DNA from: Ancylobacter radicis
GTDB lineage: Bacteria > Pseudomonadota > Alphaproteobacteria > Rhizobiales > Xanthobacteraceae
Reading direction: 5' to 3'
Length of the DNA: 64,000 bases
NCBI RefSeq assembly: GCF_018449475.1
Contig: NZ_JAHCQH010000022.1
Span: forward strand, 62,001 to 126,000
Shown: piece by piece, positions 51,075 through 59,949 of the stretch
Numbering within the stretch: position 1 is the first letter of the stretch
Layout of the letters: the number at the start of each line of letters is the position of its first letter
The notes under the pieces: generated by a model
Seen by the model: only the letters and a program-made list of their open reading frames with translations
The model's database searches: none
Told to the model about the DNA's origin: nothing
Made by a program: the position numbers and the translations under genes

Positions 51075-53405
51075 ATGCCGCCGCGCGCGCTGTTCAGCAT
51101 CCTGCTGCTCGTACTCTGTCTGCTCGGTGCCGCCCCCGCCGGGGCCCAGTCGCCTTCCCTCTCTCCCGCCGCCTCAGCTTCGACCGCGACACCCGCGCCG
51201 GACACGCGCGAGGATCTGCGCGCGCTGCTCCAGACGCTGGAGAACGATGACGCGCGCGGCGCGTTCATCGCCCGCCTGCGGGCGCTGGCCGGCACCGGAC
51301 AGGCGGCGGAGGCGCCGGCCCGCGACGACTGGCTCGCCGGCGCGACGCAGACGCTGGGCGCCTTCTCGGGCTCCGTACTTGGCCTTGTCGGCGAGCTGGA
51401 GCGCCTGCCGGCCTATACGGGAGAGGTGCTGGACGGGCTGTCCGATCCCTTCGTGCTGGAGCGCGTCGGCTGGGCGGTGACGATGGTGGTCGCGGTGCTC
51501 GCGGCGGCCCTGCTGGCGGAATATCTGGTGAAGCGGCTGCTCGCCCGTCTGCGCCTCTCCGTCGTGGCGCGGCCGGCGCGCTCATGGCCGACGCGGGTGC
51601 TGCTGCTCGTGGTGCGCACGATGCTCGACATCCTGCCCATCGCCGCCTTCGCCGCCGCCGCCTATGGCGTGCTGGCACTGGTCGATCTCGCCTTCATCGT
51701 CCGCCTCGCCGTGGTGACGGTGATCAACGCCAATGTGCTGGCGCGGCTGATCCTGGTGGCGGCGCGGGCGGTGTTCTCGCCGGATGCGCCGCAGATGCGG
51801 CTGGTGCCGATGGGTCCCGAGAACGCGGCCTATGGCTATCTCTGGGCCCGGCGTTTCACCCACACCATCGTCTACGGCTATTTCCTGCTGCGCGCCGCCT
51901 GGGTGCTCGGCCTGTCCTTCGCCGCCTATCGCTCGCTCGGCAATCTGCTCGGCCTGTTCGTCGCCGGCATGTGCGTCGTGTTCGTCCTGCAGGTGCGCGG
52001 CGGGGTGGCGCGGCGGCTGCGGCGGCTCGGGGCGCGGGAGGGACGGACGGCGCGGCTGCGCGACGGGCTGGCCGATTTCTGGCACGTGCTGGTGATCGGC
52101 TACATCGTCGCCGCTTATCTGGTCTGGGTGATGGATGTCGCTGGCGGCTTCGCCTTCCTCGCCCGCGCGAGCCTGCTCTCGATCCTGACCATTCTGCTGG
52201 CGGCGCTGGCGCTCGGCCTCGTCATGCGCGGCTTCGACCGGATGTTCTCGCTCAACCGCGACCTGCACGCCCGCTACCCGCTGCTGGAGACGCGCGCCAA
52301 CCGCTACCTTCCGGCGCTGCGCACGGCGGTGCGGGCGGCGATCTCGCTTATCGCTCTGCTGATGCTGCTGGAGATTTGGGGCGCCGCGCCGTTCGAGTGG
52401 CTCGCCTCCGAGCGCGGGCAGGGCATGGTCGGCCGGCTGATCTCGATCGGCGTGGTGCTGGTCATCGGCCTCATCGCCTGGGAGATCGCCAGCGCCTTCG
52501 CCGAGCGGATGCGGCTCGGCAATCCCGCCTCGACCCGGCTGAAGACGCTGCTGCCCTTCCTGCTGAACGCCTTCCGCGTGGTGCTGCTGACGCTGGGCGG
52601 GCTGATCCTGCTCTCCGAGCTCGGCGTCAACATCGCCCCGCTGCTGGCCGGCGCCGGCGTGCTCGGCCTTGCCGTGGGCTTCGGCGCGCAGACGCTGGTC
52701 AAGGACGTCATCACCGGCATCTTCATCCTGATGGAGGACACGATCTCGGTCGGCGACGTGGTCGAGGTCGGCGCCCATGCGGGGCTTGTGGAGAAGATCT
52801 CCATCCGCACCGTTCACATGCGCGACTTCGACGGGAATGTGCACTCCATCCCCTTCGGCGAGGTGCAGACCATCAAGAACATGTCGAAGGACTTCGCCTA
52901 CGCCGTGGTGGATGTGCGCATCGCCTATCGCGAGAGCATCGACGACGCGCTGGCGCTGATGGCCGAGGTGGCCGCTGACATGGCCGCCCGCGGCCCGCTG
53001 GCCGAGACCATCATCGAGCCGTTCGAAGTGGTCGGTGTCGAGGGGCTGGAGCAGTCCCATGTCTGGCTGCGCGGGCGCTTCAAGACCCGCCCGCTCGGCC
53101 AGTGGAACGTCAAGCGCGAGTTCTACCGCCGCATCAAGGCGGCGTTCGAGGCGCGCGGCATCGAGATTCCGTTCCCGCACCGCACGCTGTATCTCGGCAC
53201 CGACAAGAAGGGCCACGCCGCGCCGCTGCGCGTGGTCAACCAGCGCGCCGAGGATGTGGCGCGCCCGCCGTCCCGCCGGACCGATGCGGCCCGCGCCGCG
53301 CGCACGCCCGGCCCGCATATCGAGGAGCATCCAGGCGCGCGCGAGCGCAGCGAGGAGGAGGGCGAGGCCAGCCTGCTGCCGACCATCGAGGAAAAGGCGA
53401 CCTGA
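51075..53405 (+). CDS. Large MscS-family mechanosensitive channel
   Basis: 776-residue inner-membrane protein with a signal peptide (LLLVLCLLGAAPAGAQ), a periplasmic part of about 100 residues, about ten membrane helices, and a C-terminal MscS core. The pore helix and beta domain read LAGAGVLGLAVGFGAQTLVK, GIFILMEDTISVGDVVEVGA and VHMRDFDGNVHSIPFGEVQT. This is the size class of the extended YbdG/MscK-like channels that release solutes on hypo-osmotic shock. A charged C-terminal tail of about 60 residues is low-complexity. Single-gene unit, ATG start; upstream 211 bases hold an AT-rich patch near 50893-50935. Confidence 0.9.
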   Translation: MPPRALFSILLLVLCLLGAAPAGAQSPSLSPAASASTATPAPDTREDLRALLQTLENDDARGAFIARLRALAGTGQAAEAPARDDWLAGATQTLGAFSGSVLGLVGELERLPAYTGEVLDGLSDPFVLERVGWAVTMVVAVLAAALLAEYLVKRLLARLRLSVVARPARSWPTRVLLLVVRTMLDILPIAAFAAAAYGVLALVDLAFIVRLAVVTVINANVLARLILVAARAVFSPDAPQMRLVPMGPENAAYGYLWARRFTHTIVYGYFLLRAAWVLGLSFAAYRSLGNLLGLFVAGMCVVFVLQVRGGVARRLRRLGAREGRTARLRDGLADFWHVLVIGYIVAAYLVWVMDVAGGFAFLARASLLSILTILLAALALGLVMRGFDRMFSLNRDLHARYPLLETRANRYLPALRTAVRAAISLIALLMLLEIWGAAPFEWLASERGQGMVGRLISIGVVLVIGLIAWEIASAFAERMRLGNPASTRLKTLLPFLLNAFRVVLLTLGGLILLSELGVNIAPLLAGAGVLGLAVGFGAQTLVKDVITGIFILMEDTISVGDVVEVGAHAGLVEKISIRTVHMRDFDGNVHSIPFGEVQTIKNMSKDFAYAVVDVRIAYRESIDDALALMAEVAADMAARGPLAETIIEPFEVVGVEGLEQSHVWLRGRFKTRPLGQWNVKREFYRRIKAAFEARGIEIPFPHRTLYLGTDKKGHAAPLRVVNQRAEDVARPPSRRTDAARAARTPGPHIEEHPGARERSEEEGEASLLPTIEEKAT

Positions 53406-53449
53406 GACGGCGCGGCCGCTGGCTTCCCAACCGGGTGCCCGCCGCCCGT

Positions 53450-54139
53450 TCAGCCGGCTTTCATCCGCGCCGCTTCCGGGGCGGTGCCGGCGGGAGCGCC
53501 GGCCAGTTGCTCGAAGGCGTCCTCCACCAGGCTGACATGGTGCAGCATGGCGGCATGGGCGCTCGCGGCATCGCCGGCCAGCACGGCGCGCACCACCGCC
53601 CCATGCTCGGCATGGGAGCGCGCCAGCCGGCCCGGCGCGCGGAACTGGGCCCGCCGGAAGGGGGCGAGGCGCCGGCGCAGCCCCGCCGTCATTTCGGACA
53701 GCACCGGGTTATGCGCCCCGGCATAGAACATGGCGTGCAGCGCGGTGTTGGCGGCGGTGTAGGCGGGGACATCGTCCTGCGCCACCATCTCGCCCATCTG
53801 GTCGTAATGCGCCCCGAGCCGCCGCCGCTCGATCGGCGTCATGCTCATGGCGGAGAGCCGGGCGCAGGTCGCCTCCAGCTCGCCCATGGCGATGAACAGC
53901 ATCTCCAATTGCTCGGACGTCACCTTGGCCACAATGGCGCCCCGGCGGGGGCGCAGCTCGATCAGGCCGGTGGTGGCGAGCTGGCGCAGCGCCTCGCGGA
54001 CCGGGGTGCGGGAGGTGCCGTAGCGGCCGGCCAGCATATGCTCGTCAAGGCGGCTGCCGGGTTCAAGCGTGCCCTCGAGAATGGCATCGGCGATCTCGCC
54101 GGCCAGTTTCTCGGTTCGGGTCTGCCGATCGTCCAACAT
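53450..54139 (-). CDS. GntR-family regulator with FCD domain
   Basis: 229 residues. The N-terminal GntR winged helix (KLAGEIADAILEGTLEPGSR, YGTSRTPVREALRQLATTGL) is followed by an all-helical FCD ligand domain with candidate metal-binding residues (ANTALHAMFYAGAHNPVLSE, RSHAEHGAVVRAVLAGD, HAAMLHHV). It is divergent from the peptide-type ABC transporter operon at 54336 and probably regulates it. FCD regulators usually respond to small organic acids or amino-acid-like molecules. Confidence 0.92.
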   Translation of the reverse strand: MLDDRQTRTEKLAGEIADAILEGTLEPGSRLDEHMLAGRYGTSRTPVREALRQLATTGLIELRPRRGAIVAKVTSEQLEMLFIAMGELEATCARLSAMSMTPIERRRLGAHYDQMGEMVAQDDVPAYTAANTALHAMFYAGAHNPVLSEMTAGLRRRLAPFRRAQFRAPGRLARSHAEHGAVVRAVLAGDAASAHAAMLHHVSLVEDAFEQLAGAPAGTAPEAARMKAG

Positions 54140-54260
54140 GGGAAGGTGCCTATCCCGCTGCGTTCACACTGAAACGCTGTCTATCCTTGCCACGCTTTGC
54201 GGAGTGCATACAGCCCAGAATTTATGCGCGGCTGGAAACTATTTGAGCACGCAATTTTGA

Positions 54261-54300
54261 AAAATTGCATGCAGAATTTACCTCGAGAATGCAATGCACA
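54261..54300. promoter_or_regulatory. AT-rich region with GCATGC dyads between gntR-like gene and ABC operon
   Basis: The stretch contains TTGCATGCAG (palindromic core TGCATGCA at 54266-54273) and, after 15 bases, GAATGCAATGCAC. A related GTGCATACAG is near 54206. These half-sites are candidates for the GntR/FCD operator controlling the divergent genes. Confidence 0.4.
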
Positions 54301-54335
54301 TCGCCGCATGTCGGCCAGATCGAGGGTCCGGAGCC

Positions 54336-55964
54336 ATGAACCGTCGTGAGTTTCTGAAGTCCGCCACCGTCCTGTCCTCGGCCGCCGCGGCCGGCGTCGC
54401 GGCCCCGTCGGTGCTCTCGCCGGCCGTCGCCCAGTCGGCCCGCCAGGAGACCCTTCTGCTGGTCAGCGAGGGCGGCCCCAACAATCTCGACATTCATGGC
54501 GTCGGCACCAACCGGCCCGGCTATGAGGTGGCGTGGAACTGCTATGACCGGTTGATGAGCTACGGCTCCAAGACCCTGCCGGACGGCACCGTCACCTATG
54601 ATCGCGACAAGCTGGTGCCGGAACTGGCGGAAAGCTGGGATCTCGGCAAGGAGTCGGTCACCTTCAAGCTGCGCAAGGACGCCACCTTCCACGATGGCAG
54701 CCCGGTCACCGCGCAGGACGTGAAATGGTCGTTCGACCGCGCCGTCTCGGTCGGCGGCTTCCCGAGCTTCCAGATGAAGGCCGGCTCGCTGGAGAAGCCC
54801 GAGCAGTTCGTCGTCGTGGACGACCACACCTTCCGTGTCGATTTCATCCGCCCCGACCGGCTGACCATGCCGGACCTCGCCGTGATCGTGCCCTCGGTGT
54901 TCAACGCCAAACTGGTCCAGTCCAAGGCCACCGAGCAGGACAAATGGGGCATGGAGTTCACCAAGCAGAACACCGCCGGCGGCGGCGCCTACAAGGTGGT
55001 GAAATGGCAGTCGGGCACCGAAGTGGTGTTCGAGCGCAATGAGAGCTGGAAATGCGGCCCGCTGCCGGCGCTGAAGCGCGTGGTGTGGCGCATGGTGCCC
55101 TCCGCCGGCAACCGGCGGGCGCTGATCGAGCGGGGCGATGCCGATATCTCGTTCGACCTGCCGGCCAAGGATTTCGTCGAGCTGGACAAGGCCGGCAAGG
55201 TCAAGGTCGTCTCCAACCCGATCAGCAACGGCATCCAGTATATCGGGATGAACGTGAACAAGCCGCCCTTCGACAAGCTGGAGGTGCGCCAGGCGGTGGC
55301 CTATGCGCTGCCCTACCAGAAGATCATGGACGCGGTGATGTTCGGCCTCGGCAAGCCGCTTTACGGGGCCGCCTCCAACACGGTGAGCCAGCCGGTCTGG
55401 CCGCAGCCGCATGGCTACACGACCGACATCGCCAAGGCCAAGGAACTGATGGCCAAGGCCGGCTACCCGGAAGGGTTCGAGACCACGCTGTCCTTCGATC
55501 TCGGTTCCGCGGCGGTCAATGAGCCGCTCTGCACGCTGGTGCAGGAAAGCCTTGCCCAGATCGGCATCAAGGCGACGCTGAACAAGATTCCCGGCGCCAA
55601 CTGGCGCGGCGAGCTGACCAAGAAGGAAATGCCGCTGATCGCCAACTTCTTCTCGGGCTGGCTCGACTACCCGGAATACTTCTTCTTCTGGTGCTATCAC
55701 GGCCAGAACGCCCTGTTTAACACCATGGGCTACAAGAACCCGGAGATGGACAAGCTGATCGACGGTGCCCGCACGGCCTCCGCCGTCGGCGACTGGCCGG
55801 CCTATGACAAGGATGTCACCGGCTTCATCGACCTCGCCTTCGCCGAGGTGCCGCGCGTGCCGCTCTACCAGCCCTATCTCAGCGTCGCCATGCAGAAGTC
55901 GATCAGCGGCTATCAGTACTGGTTCCACCGCCAGCTCGACTACCGCACGCTGAAGAAGGGCTAG
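54336..55964 (+). CDS. Peptide/opine-type ABC transporter binding protein (SBP_bac_5)
   Basis: 542-residue periplasmic receptor with a Tat signal (MNRREFLKSATVLSSAAAAG, cut near PAVAQSARQE). It has the family 5 fold: ELAESWDLGKESVTFKLRKD, ATFHDGSPVTAQDVKWSFDR and the NVNKPPFDKLEVRQAVAYAL block of DppA/OppA/NikA proteins. ATG after GGAG; an upstream in-frame ATG would disrupt the signal. It heads an operon with two permeases and a double ATPase but is separated from them by a 253-base repeat-rich spacer. The ligand is unknown. Confidence 0.9.
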   Translation: MNRREFLKSATVLSSAAAAGVAAPSVLSPAVAQSARQETLLLVSEGGPNNLDIHGVGTNRPGYEVAWNCYDRLMSYGSKTLPDGTVTYDRDKLVPELAESWDLGKESVTFKLRKDATFHDGSPVTAQDVKWSFDRAVSVGGFPSFQMKAGSLEKPEQFVVVDDHTFRVDFIRPDRLTMPDLAVIVPSVFNAKLVQSKATEQDKWGMEFTKQNTAGGGAYKVVKWQSGTEVVFERNESWKCGPLPALKRVVWRMVPSAGNRRALIERGDADISFDLPAKDFVELDKAGKVKVVSNPISNGIQYIGMNVNKPPFDKLEVRQAVAYALPYQKIMDAVMFGLGKPLYGAASNTVSQPVWPQPHGYTTDIAKAKELMAKAGYPEGFETTLSFDLGSAAVNEPLCTLVQESLAQIGIKATLNKIPGANWRGELTKKEMPLIANFFSGWLDYPEYFFFWCYHGQNALFNTMGYKNPEMDKLIDGARTASAVGDWPAYDKDVTGFIDLAFAEVPRVPLYQPYLSVAMQKSISGYQYWFHRQLDYRTLKKG

Positions 55965-56016
55965 AGCATTTTCGAGCGAAGTGGATTCCGGTTCGCGTGA
56001 AGAAAATGCGTCAGAA
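55963..56016. repeat. Intergenic palindromic repeat, GCATTTTC/GAAAATGC type
   Basis: GCATTTTC (55966-55973) and GAAAATGC (56002-56009) flank GAGCGAAGTGGATTCCGGTT. Sequences very like this recur between genes in many Hyphomicrobiales genomes, so it is probably a multicopy element; copy number cannot be checked in this window. Confidence 0.6.
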
Positions 56017-56024
56017 CAATAACC

Positions 56025-56066
56025 TTGAGCTTTTTCGGTGAACCGGAATTCACCGAAAAAGCTCAA
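56025..56066. repeat. Perfect 18-bp inverted repeat with 6-base loop
   Basis: TTGAGCTTTTTCGGTGAA (56025-56042), loop CCGGAA, and its exact reverse complement at 56049-56066. It forms a very stable hairpin between the binding-protein and permease genes. It may end or weaken transcription into the permeases or protect the upstream message. It lacks a clean terminal T-run. Confidence 0.7.
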
Positions 56067-56084
56067 GCTGCCTCCCCATTGACG

Positions 56085-56165
56085 TCATGCCCGGCCTTGG
56101 GCCGGGCATCCACGCCTTTGGCGCGGGACAAGACATGGATGGCCGGGACAAGCCCGGCCATGACG
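56085..56165. repeat. Pair of CCGGGC-type palindromes in inverted orientation
   Basis: TGCCCGGCC-TTG-GGCCGGGCA (56088-56108) and ATGGCCGGG-N5-CCCGGCCAT (56139-56161), bounded by GTCATG/CATGAC ends. Such CATGCCCGG/CATGGCCGG dyads are abundant intergenic repeats in alphaproteobacteria. Two copies face each other here, about 30 bases apart. Confidence 0.6.
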
Positions 56166-56217
56166 GCAGAGGTCGTAGAGGCGACGCCTTTGGGTCGCCG
56201 TCAAACGGGAGGTCGTT

Positions 56218-57231
56218 TTGCTCAAACAGATCGCCGGGCGTCTCGCCACCGCGCTGCCGAGCCTTGTCGGGGTGGTGATCGTCACCTTCCTGCTCACCCG
56301 CGTGCTGCCCGGCGACGCGGCCGCCTATTTCGCCGGTCCGGCGGCGACGCCCGAGGCGGTGGCGCAGATCCGCGCCCAGCTCGGCCTCGATCAGCCGCTG
56401 ATCGTGCAGTTCCTCGCCTATGTGAAGGACCTCGCCACCGGCAATCTCGGCACCTCGCTTACCACCGGGCAGCCGGTGCTGGACGATATTCGCGCCCGGC
56501 TGCCCGCCTCGGCCGAGCTGACGCTTCTGGGCCTGCTGATCTCGGTCGCCGTCGCCGTCCCGCTGGGCGTGCTCGCGGCGGTGCGGCAGGGCTCGTGGAT
56601 CGACCATCTGTGCCGCGTGGTGGCCACCGCCGGCGTGTCGCTGCCGGTGTTCTTCACCGGGCTGCTGTTGGTCTATGTGTTCTATTTCAAGCTCGGCTGG
56701 GCCCCGGCGCCGCTCGGGCGGCTCGATTTCTTCTATTCCGCCCCGCCCACGCTCACCGGCTTCTATCTGGTCGACAGCCTCGCCGCCGGCGAGTTCGAGC
56801 TGTTCCGCGCCGCCTGGTCGCAGATCTGGCTGCCCGCCGTGACGCTCGCCATCTTCTCGCTGGCGCCGATCACGCGCATGACGCGGGCCTCCATGCTCTC
56901 GGTACTGGCCGCCGATTTCGTGCGCACCGCCCGCGCCAGCGGGCTGAAGCCGTCCAAGGTCGTGATGGGCTATGCCTTCCGCAACGCGCTGCTGCCGGTC
57001 ATCACCACGCTCGGCATGGTGTTCTCCTTCCTGCTCGGCGCCAATGTGCTGGTGGAGAAGGTGTTCGCCTGGCCCGGCATCGGCTCCTACGCCATCGAGG
57101 CGCTGATCACCTCCGATTTCGCTCCCGTGCAGGGCTTCGTGCTCGCCATGGCGGTGCTCTACGTGCTGCTGAACCTCGCCATCGACATCCTCTACGGGCT
57201 GGTCGATCCGCGCGTGCGCCTCGACGCCTGA
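56218..57231 (+). CDS. Peptide-type ABC transporter permease 1 (DppB-like)
   Basis: 337-residue permease with six helices. The N-terminus FLLTRVLPGDAAAYFAGPAA and the coupling loop FVRTARASGLKPSKVVMGYA are typical of DppB/OppB, as are GMVFSFLLGANVLVEKVFAW and YGLVDPRVRLDA at the end. The TTG start at 56218 is supported by GGAGG five bases before it. It follows the repeat-rich spacer and precedes the second permease by 11 bases. Confidence 0.92.
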   Translation: MLKQIAGRLATALPSLVGVVIVTFLLTRVLPGDAAAYFAGPAATPEAVAQIRAQLGLDQPLIVQFLAYVKDLATGNLGTSLTTGQPVLDDIRARLPASAELTLLGLLISVAVAVPLGVLAAVRQGSWIDHLCRVVATAGVSLPVFFTGLLLVYVFYFKLGWAPAPLGRLDFFYSAPPTLTGFYLVDSLAAGEFELFRAAWSQIWLPAVTLAIFSLAPITRMTRASMLSVLAADFVRTARASGLKPSKVVMGYAFRNALLPVITTLGMVFSFLLGANVLVEKVFAWPGIGSYAIEALITSDFAPVQGFVLAMAVLYVLLNLAIDILYGLVDPRVRLDA

Positions 57232-57242
57232 GGGAGACGGAT

Positions 57243-58121
57243 ATGAGCCTCGCATCGACCGGTACGACGTCCGCGCGCGAGGGGCTGCTCGCCCATGCCC
57301 GGCACATCGTCACCGAGAACCCGGTCACCGGCCTGGCCTTCGGGCTGTTCGCGCTGTTTGTTCTCACTGCACTGATCGGTCACCTCATCGTACCGATCGA
57401 CCCGCTCGTCAGCGACACCGCCGCCGCCCTCCAGCCACCCAGCGCGCGGCACTGGTTCGGCACCGATCAGCTCGGCCGGGACATCTTCGCGCGCGTCGTG
57501 GTGGCCACAAGGCTCGACATGGTGATCGCTATCTCCTCGGTAGCATTAGTGTTTTTCGCCGGAGGCCTGGCGGGGCTGGCGGCCGGCTATTTCGGCGGCT
57601 GGACCGACCGGATCATCGGCCGCATCTGCGATACGATCATGGCCTTCCCGCTCTTCGTGCTCGCCATGGGCATCGTCGCCGCCCTCGGCAACACCGTCAC
57701 CAACATCGTCATCGCCACCGCCATCATCAACTTCCCGCTCTACGCCCGCGTCGCCCGGGCGGAGGCTAACATTCGCCGCGAGGCGGGTTTCGTGCAGGCG
57801 GCAAGGCTTTGTGGGAACTCGGAAATTCGAATTCTGCTGACGCAGGTCGCGCCTAACATCCTGCCGATCATGATGGTGCAGGTATCGCTCACCATGGGCT
57901 ATGCGATCCTCAATGCGGCGGGGCTGTCCTTCATCGGGCTGGGTGTGCGCCCGCCCACCCCGGAGTGGGGGATCATGGTTGCTGAGGGCGCGTCCTTCAT
58001 CGTCTCCGGTGAATGGTGGATCGCCTTCTTCCCCGGCGTGACGCTGATGCTCGCGGTCTTCTGCTTCAATCTGCTCGGCGACGGCCTGCGCGACCTCGTC
58101 GATCCGCAGCGGCGCCTGTGA
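57243..58121 (+). CDS. Peptide-type ABC transporter permease 2 (DppC-like)
   Basis: 292-residue DppC-type permease with the family landmark HWFGTDQLGRDIFARVVVAT after the first helix. The coupling loop is RREAGFVQAARLCGNSEIRI, and the C-terminus includes GLSFIGLGVRPPTPEWGIMV and NLLGDGLRDLVDPQRRL. ATG start after GGAGACGG. It forms the channel with the first permease. Confidence 0.93.
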   Translation: MSLASTGTTSAREGLLAHARHIVTENPVTGLAFGLFALFVLTALIGHLIVPIDPLVSDTAAALQPPSARHWFGTDQLGRDIFARVVVATRLDMVIAISSVALVFFAGGLAGLAAGYFGGWTDRIIGRICDTIMAFPLFVLAMGIVAALGNTVTNIVIATAIINFPLYARVARAEANIRREAGFVQAARLCGNSEIRILLTQVAPNILPIMMVQVSLTMGYAILNAAGLSFIGLGVRPPTPEWGIMVAEGASFIVSGEWWIAFFPGVTLMLAVFCFNLLGDGLRDLVDPQRRL

Positions 58122-58132
58122 GGGAGCGGGCG

Positions 58133-59854
58133 ATGAACATCCACGCCGGAGCCGACCACATGCAGCCGCCTCTGCTCGATGTGCATGATCTGACAGTGGA
58201 ATTTTCCACCCGTCGCGGCATGGTCCGGGCGGTCGAGAAGGTGAACCTCACCCTCGCCAAGGGCGAGACGCTGGGCATTGTCGGCGAGTCCGGCTCCGGC
58301 AAATCCGTCACCTCCTACACCGTCATGCGCATTCTCGACCGTGCCGGCCGCATCGCGGAAGGCAGCATAACCTTCGGCGGCGTCGATGTCGGGAACGCCC
58401 CGGAGGCGCAGGTGCGGACCCTGCGCGGGCGCGAAATGTCGATGATCTTCCAGAACCCGCGCGCGGCTCTCAACCCGATCCGCAAGGTGGGCAAGCAGAT
58501 CGAGGATGTGCTGATCGAGCATGTCCAGGCGCAGCCCAGCAACGCCAGAGAGAAGGCCATCGAAGTGCTCCAAGCCGTGCGCATCGCCCGGCCCGAGGAA
58601 CGCTACCACGCCTATCCCTTTGAATTATCGGGGGGCATGTGCCAACGCATCGTCATCGCGCTGGCGCTGGCCTGCCGCCCGCAATTGCTGATCGCCGACG
58701 AGCCGACCACCGGGCTCGACGTCACCACCCAGAAGGCGGTGATGGATCTGGTGGTCGAACTTGCCCGCGAACGCAATATGGCGACCATTCTGATCACCCA
58801 CGACCTTGGCCTGGCTGCCGCCTATTGCGACCGGGTGATGGTGATGGAGAAGGGCCGCGTGGTGGAGACCGCGACCGCCGAGGCGATCTTCCGCGCGCCG
58901 CAGCACGCCTATACCCGCAAGCTGATGCGTGCGACACCGCGTGGCGGCATCACGCTGCGCGACCTGCTCCCCGAAGAGGTCGCCGCGGAGATGGCGCCGC
59001 TCACCACGGCAAAGCCACTCGCGGGCGGCCCGTCCCTGCTGGTGGTGGAGAACCTGATCAAGGAATATCCGCGCCCCTCCACCGGCTCCGGCCTCGCCCG
59101 GCTGTTCGGCGCAAAGGTTGCGCCACCGGAGCCATTCCGGGCGGTCGACGGCATCAGTTTCTCGCTGGCGCGCGGCGAAAGCCTTGGACTGGTGGGCGAA
59201 TCCGGCTGCGGCAAATCCACGACGTCGATGATGCTGATGCGCCTGCTCGACCCAACCTCGGGACGCATCATCTTCAATGGCGAGGATCTGGCGAACATCT
59301 CCGCCAAGACGTTTGCCCGCTCACCATGGCGCTCGCGCATCCAGATGGTGTTCCAGGATCCCACGGACAGCCTCAATCCGCGTTTCACGGCGGCCCGCTC
59401 CATCGCCGATCCACTGATGCGCCTAGGCGAGCCGATGGCCTCCGCCGCGCTGCGGGCGCGTGTCGAGGAGTTGGCGACACTCGTCGGCCTGCCGGTGTCC
59501 CTGCTCGACCGCTTTCCTCACCAGCTCTCCGGCGGACAGAAGGCGCGCGTCGGCATTGCCCGCGCCATTGCGCTCGATCCCGAACTCGTGGTGCTCGACG
59601 AGCCGACTGCCGCGCTCGACGTCTCCGTGCAGGCGGTCGTGCTGAACCTGTTGCAGGACCTCAAGCAGCGTCTCGGCATGAGCTACATCTTCGTCAGCCA
59701 CGACCTCGAAGTGGTGCGCATGCTGTGCGATCGGGTCATCGTGATGCGCTCCGGGCGCATCGTCGAGGAAGGTCAAACAGAAGCGGTGATGGCATCACCA
59801 AAGGCCGACTACACCCGAGAACTGCTCTCCTCCATCCCGCACCCACCTGCGTAG
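58133..59854 (+). CDS. Fused dual ATPase of the peptide-type ABC transporter (DppD-DppF-like)
   Basis: 573 residues containing two complete ABC domains. Domain 1 (to about 270) has Walker A GESGSGKSVTS, signature ELSGGMCQRIVIALAL and Walker B LLIADEPTTGLD. Domain 2 (about 305-570) has GESGCGKSTTS, QLSGGQKARVGIARAI and LVVLDEPTAALD, with a switch His in FVSHDLEVVR. Each ends with an oligopeptide-transporter-type tail (AIFRAPQHAYTRKLMRATPR; MASPKADYTRELLSSIP). The fusion replaces the usual separate D and F subunits. ATG at 58133; an ATG nine codons later is an alternative. Confidence 0.92.
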   Translation: MNIHAGADHMQPPLLDVHDLTVEFSTRRGMVRAVEKVNLTLAKGETLGIVGESGSGKSVTSYTVMRILDRAGRIAEGSITFGGVDVGNAPEAQVRTLRGREMSMIFQNPRAALNPIRKVGKQIEDVLIEHVQAQPSNAREKAIEVLQAVRIARPEERYHAYPFELSGGMCQRIVIALALACRPQLLIADEPTTGLDVTTQKAVMDLVVELARERNMATILITHDLGLAAAYCDRVMVMEKGRVVETATAEAIFRAPQHAYTRKLMRATPRGGITLRDLLPEEVAAEMAPLTTAKPLAGGPSLLVVENLIKEYPRPSTGSGLARLFGAKVAPPEPFRAVDGISFSLARGESLGLVGESGCGKSTTSMMLMRLLDPTSGRIIFNGEDLANISAKTFARSPWRSRIQMVFQDPTDSLNPRFTAARSIADPLMRLGEPMASAALRARVEELATLVGLPVSLLDRFPHQLSGGQKARVGIARAIALDPELVVLDEPTAALDVSVQAVVLNLLQDLKQRLGMSYIFVSHDLEVVRMLCDRVIVMRSGRIVEEGQTEAVMASPKADYTRELLSSIPHPPA

Positions 59855-59949
59855 CTACCGGGTGGCGGTCGAACGGGCGGATTGAGCTTCCCGGCCAAAG
59901 CCGCGATGATGCCGGCGCCCCGGTGGCGGGGTGCCGGAGATTCGTCCTT

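Noticed and set aside
56025-57240. Plus-strand frame entering the first permease gene in another frame
   Set aside because: It begins inside the palindromic repeats and overlaps a clear DppB-type permease in a different frame.
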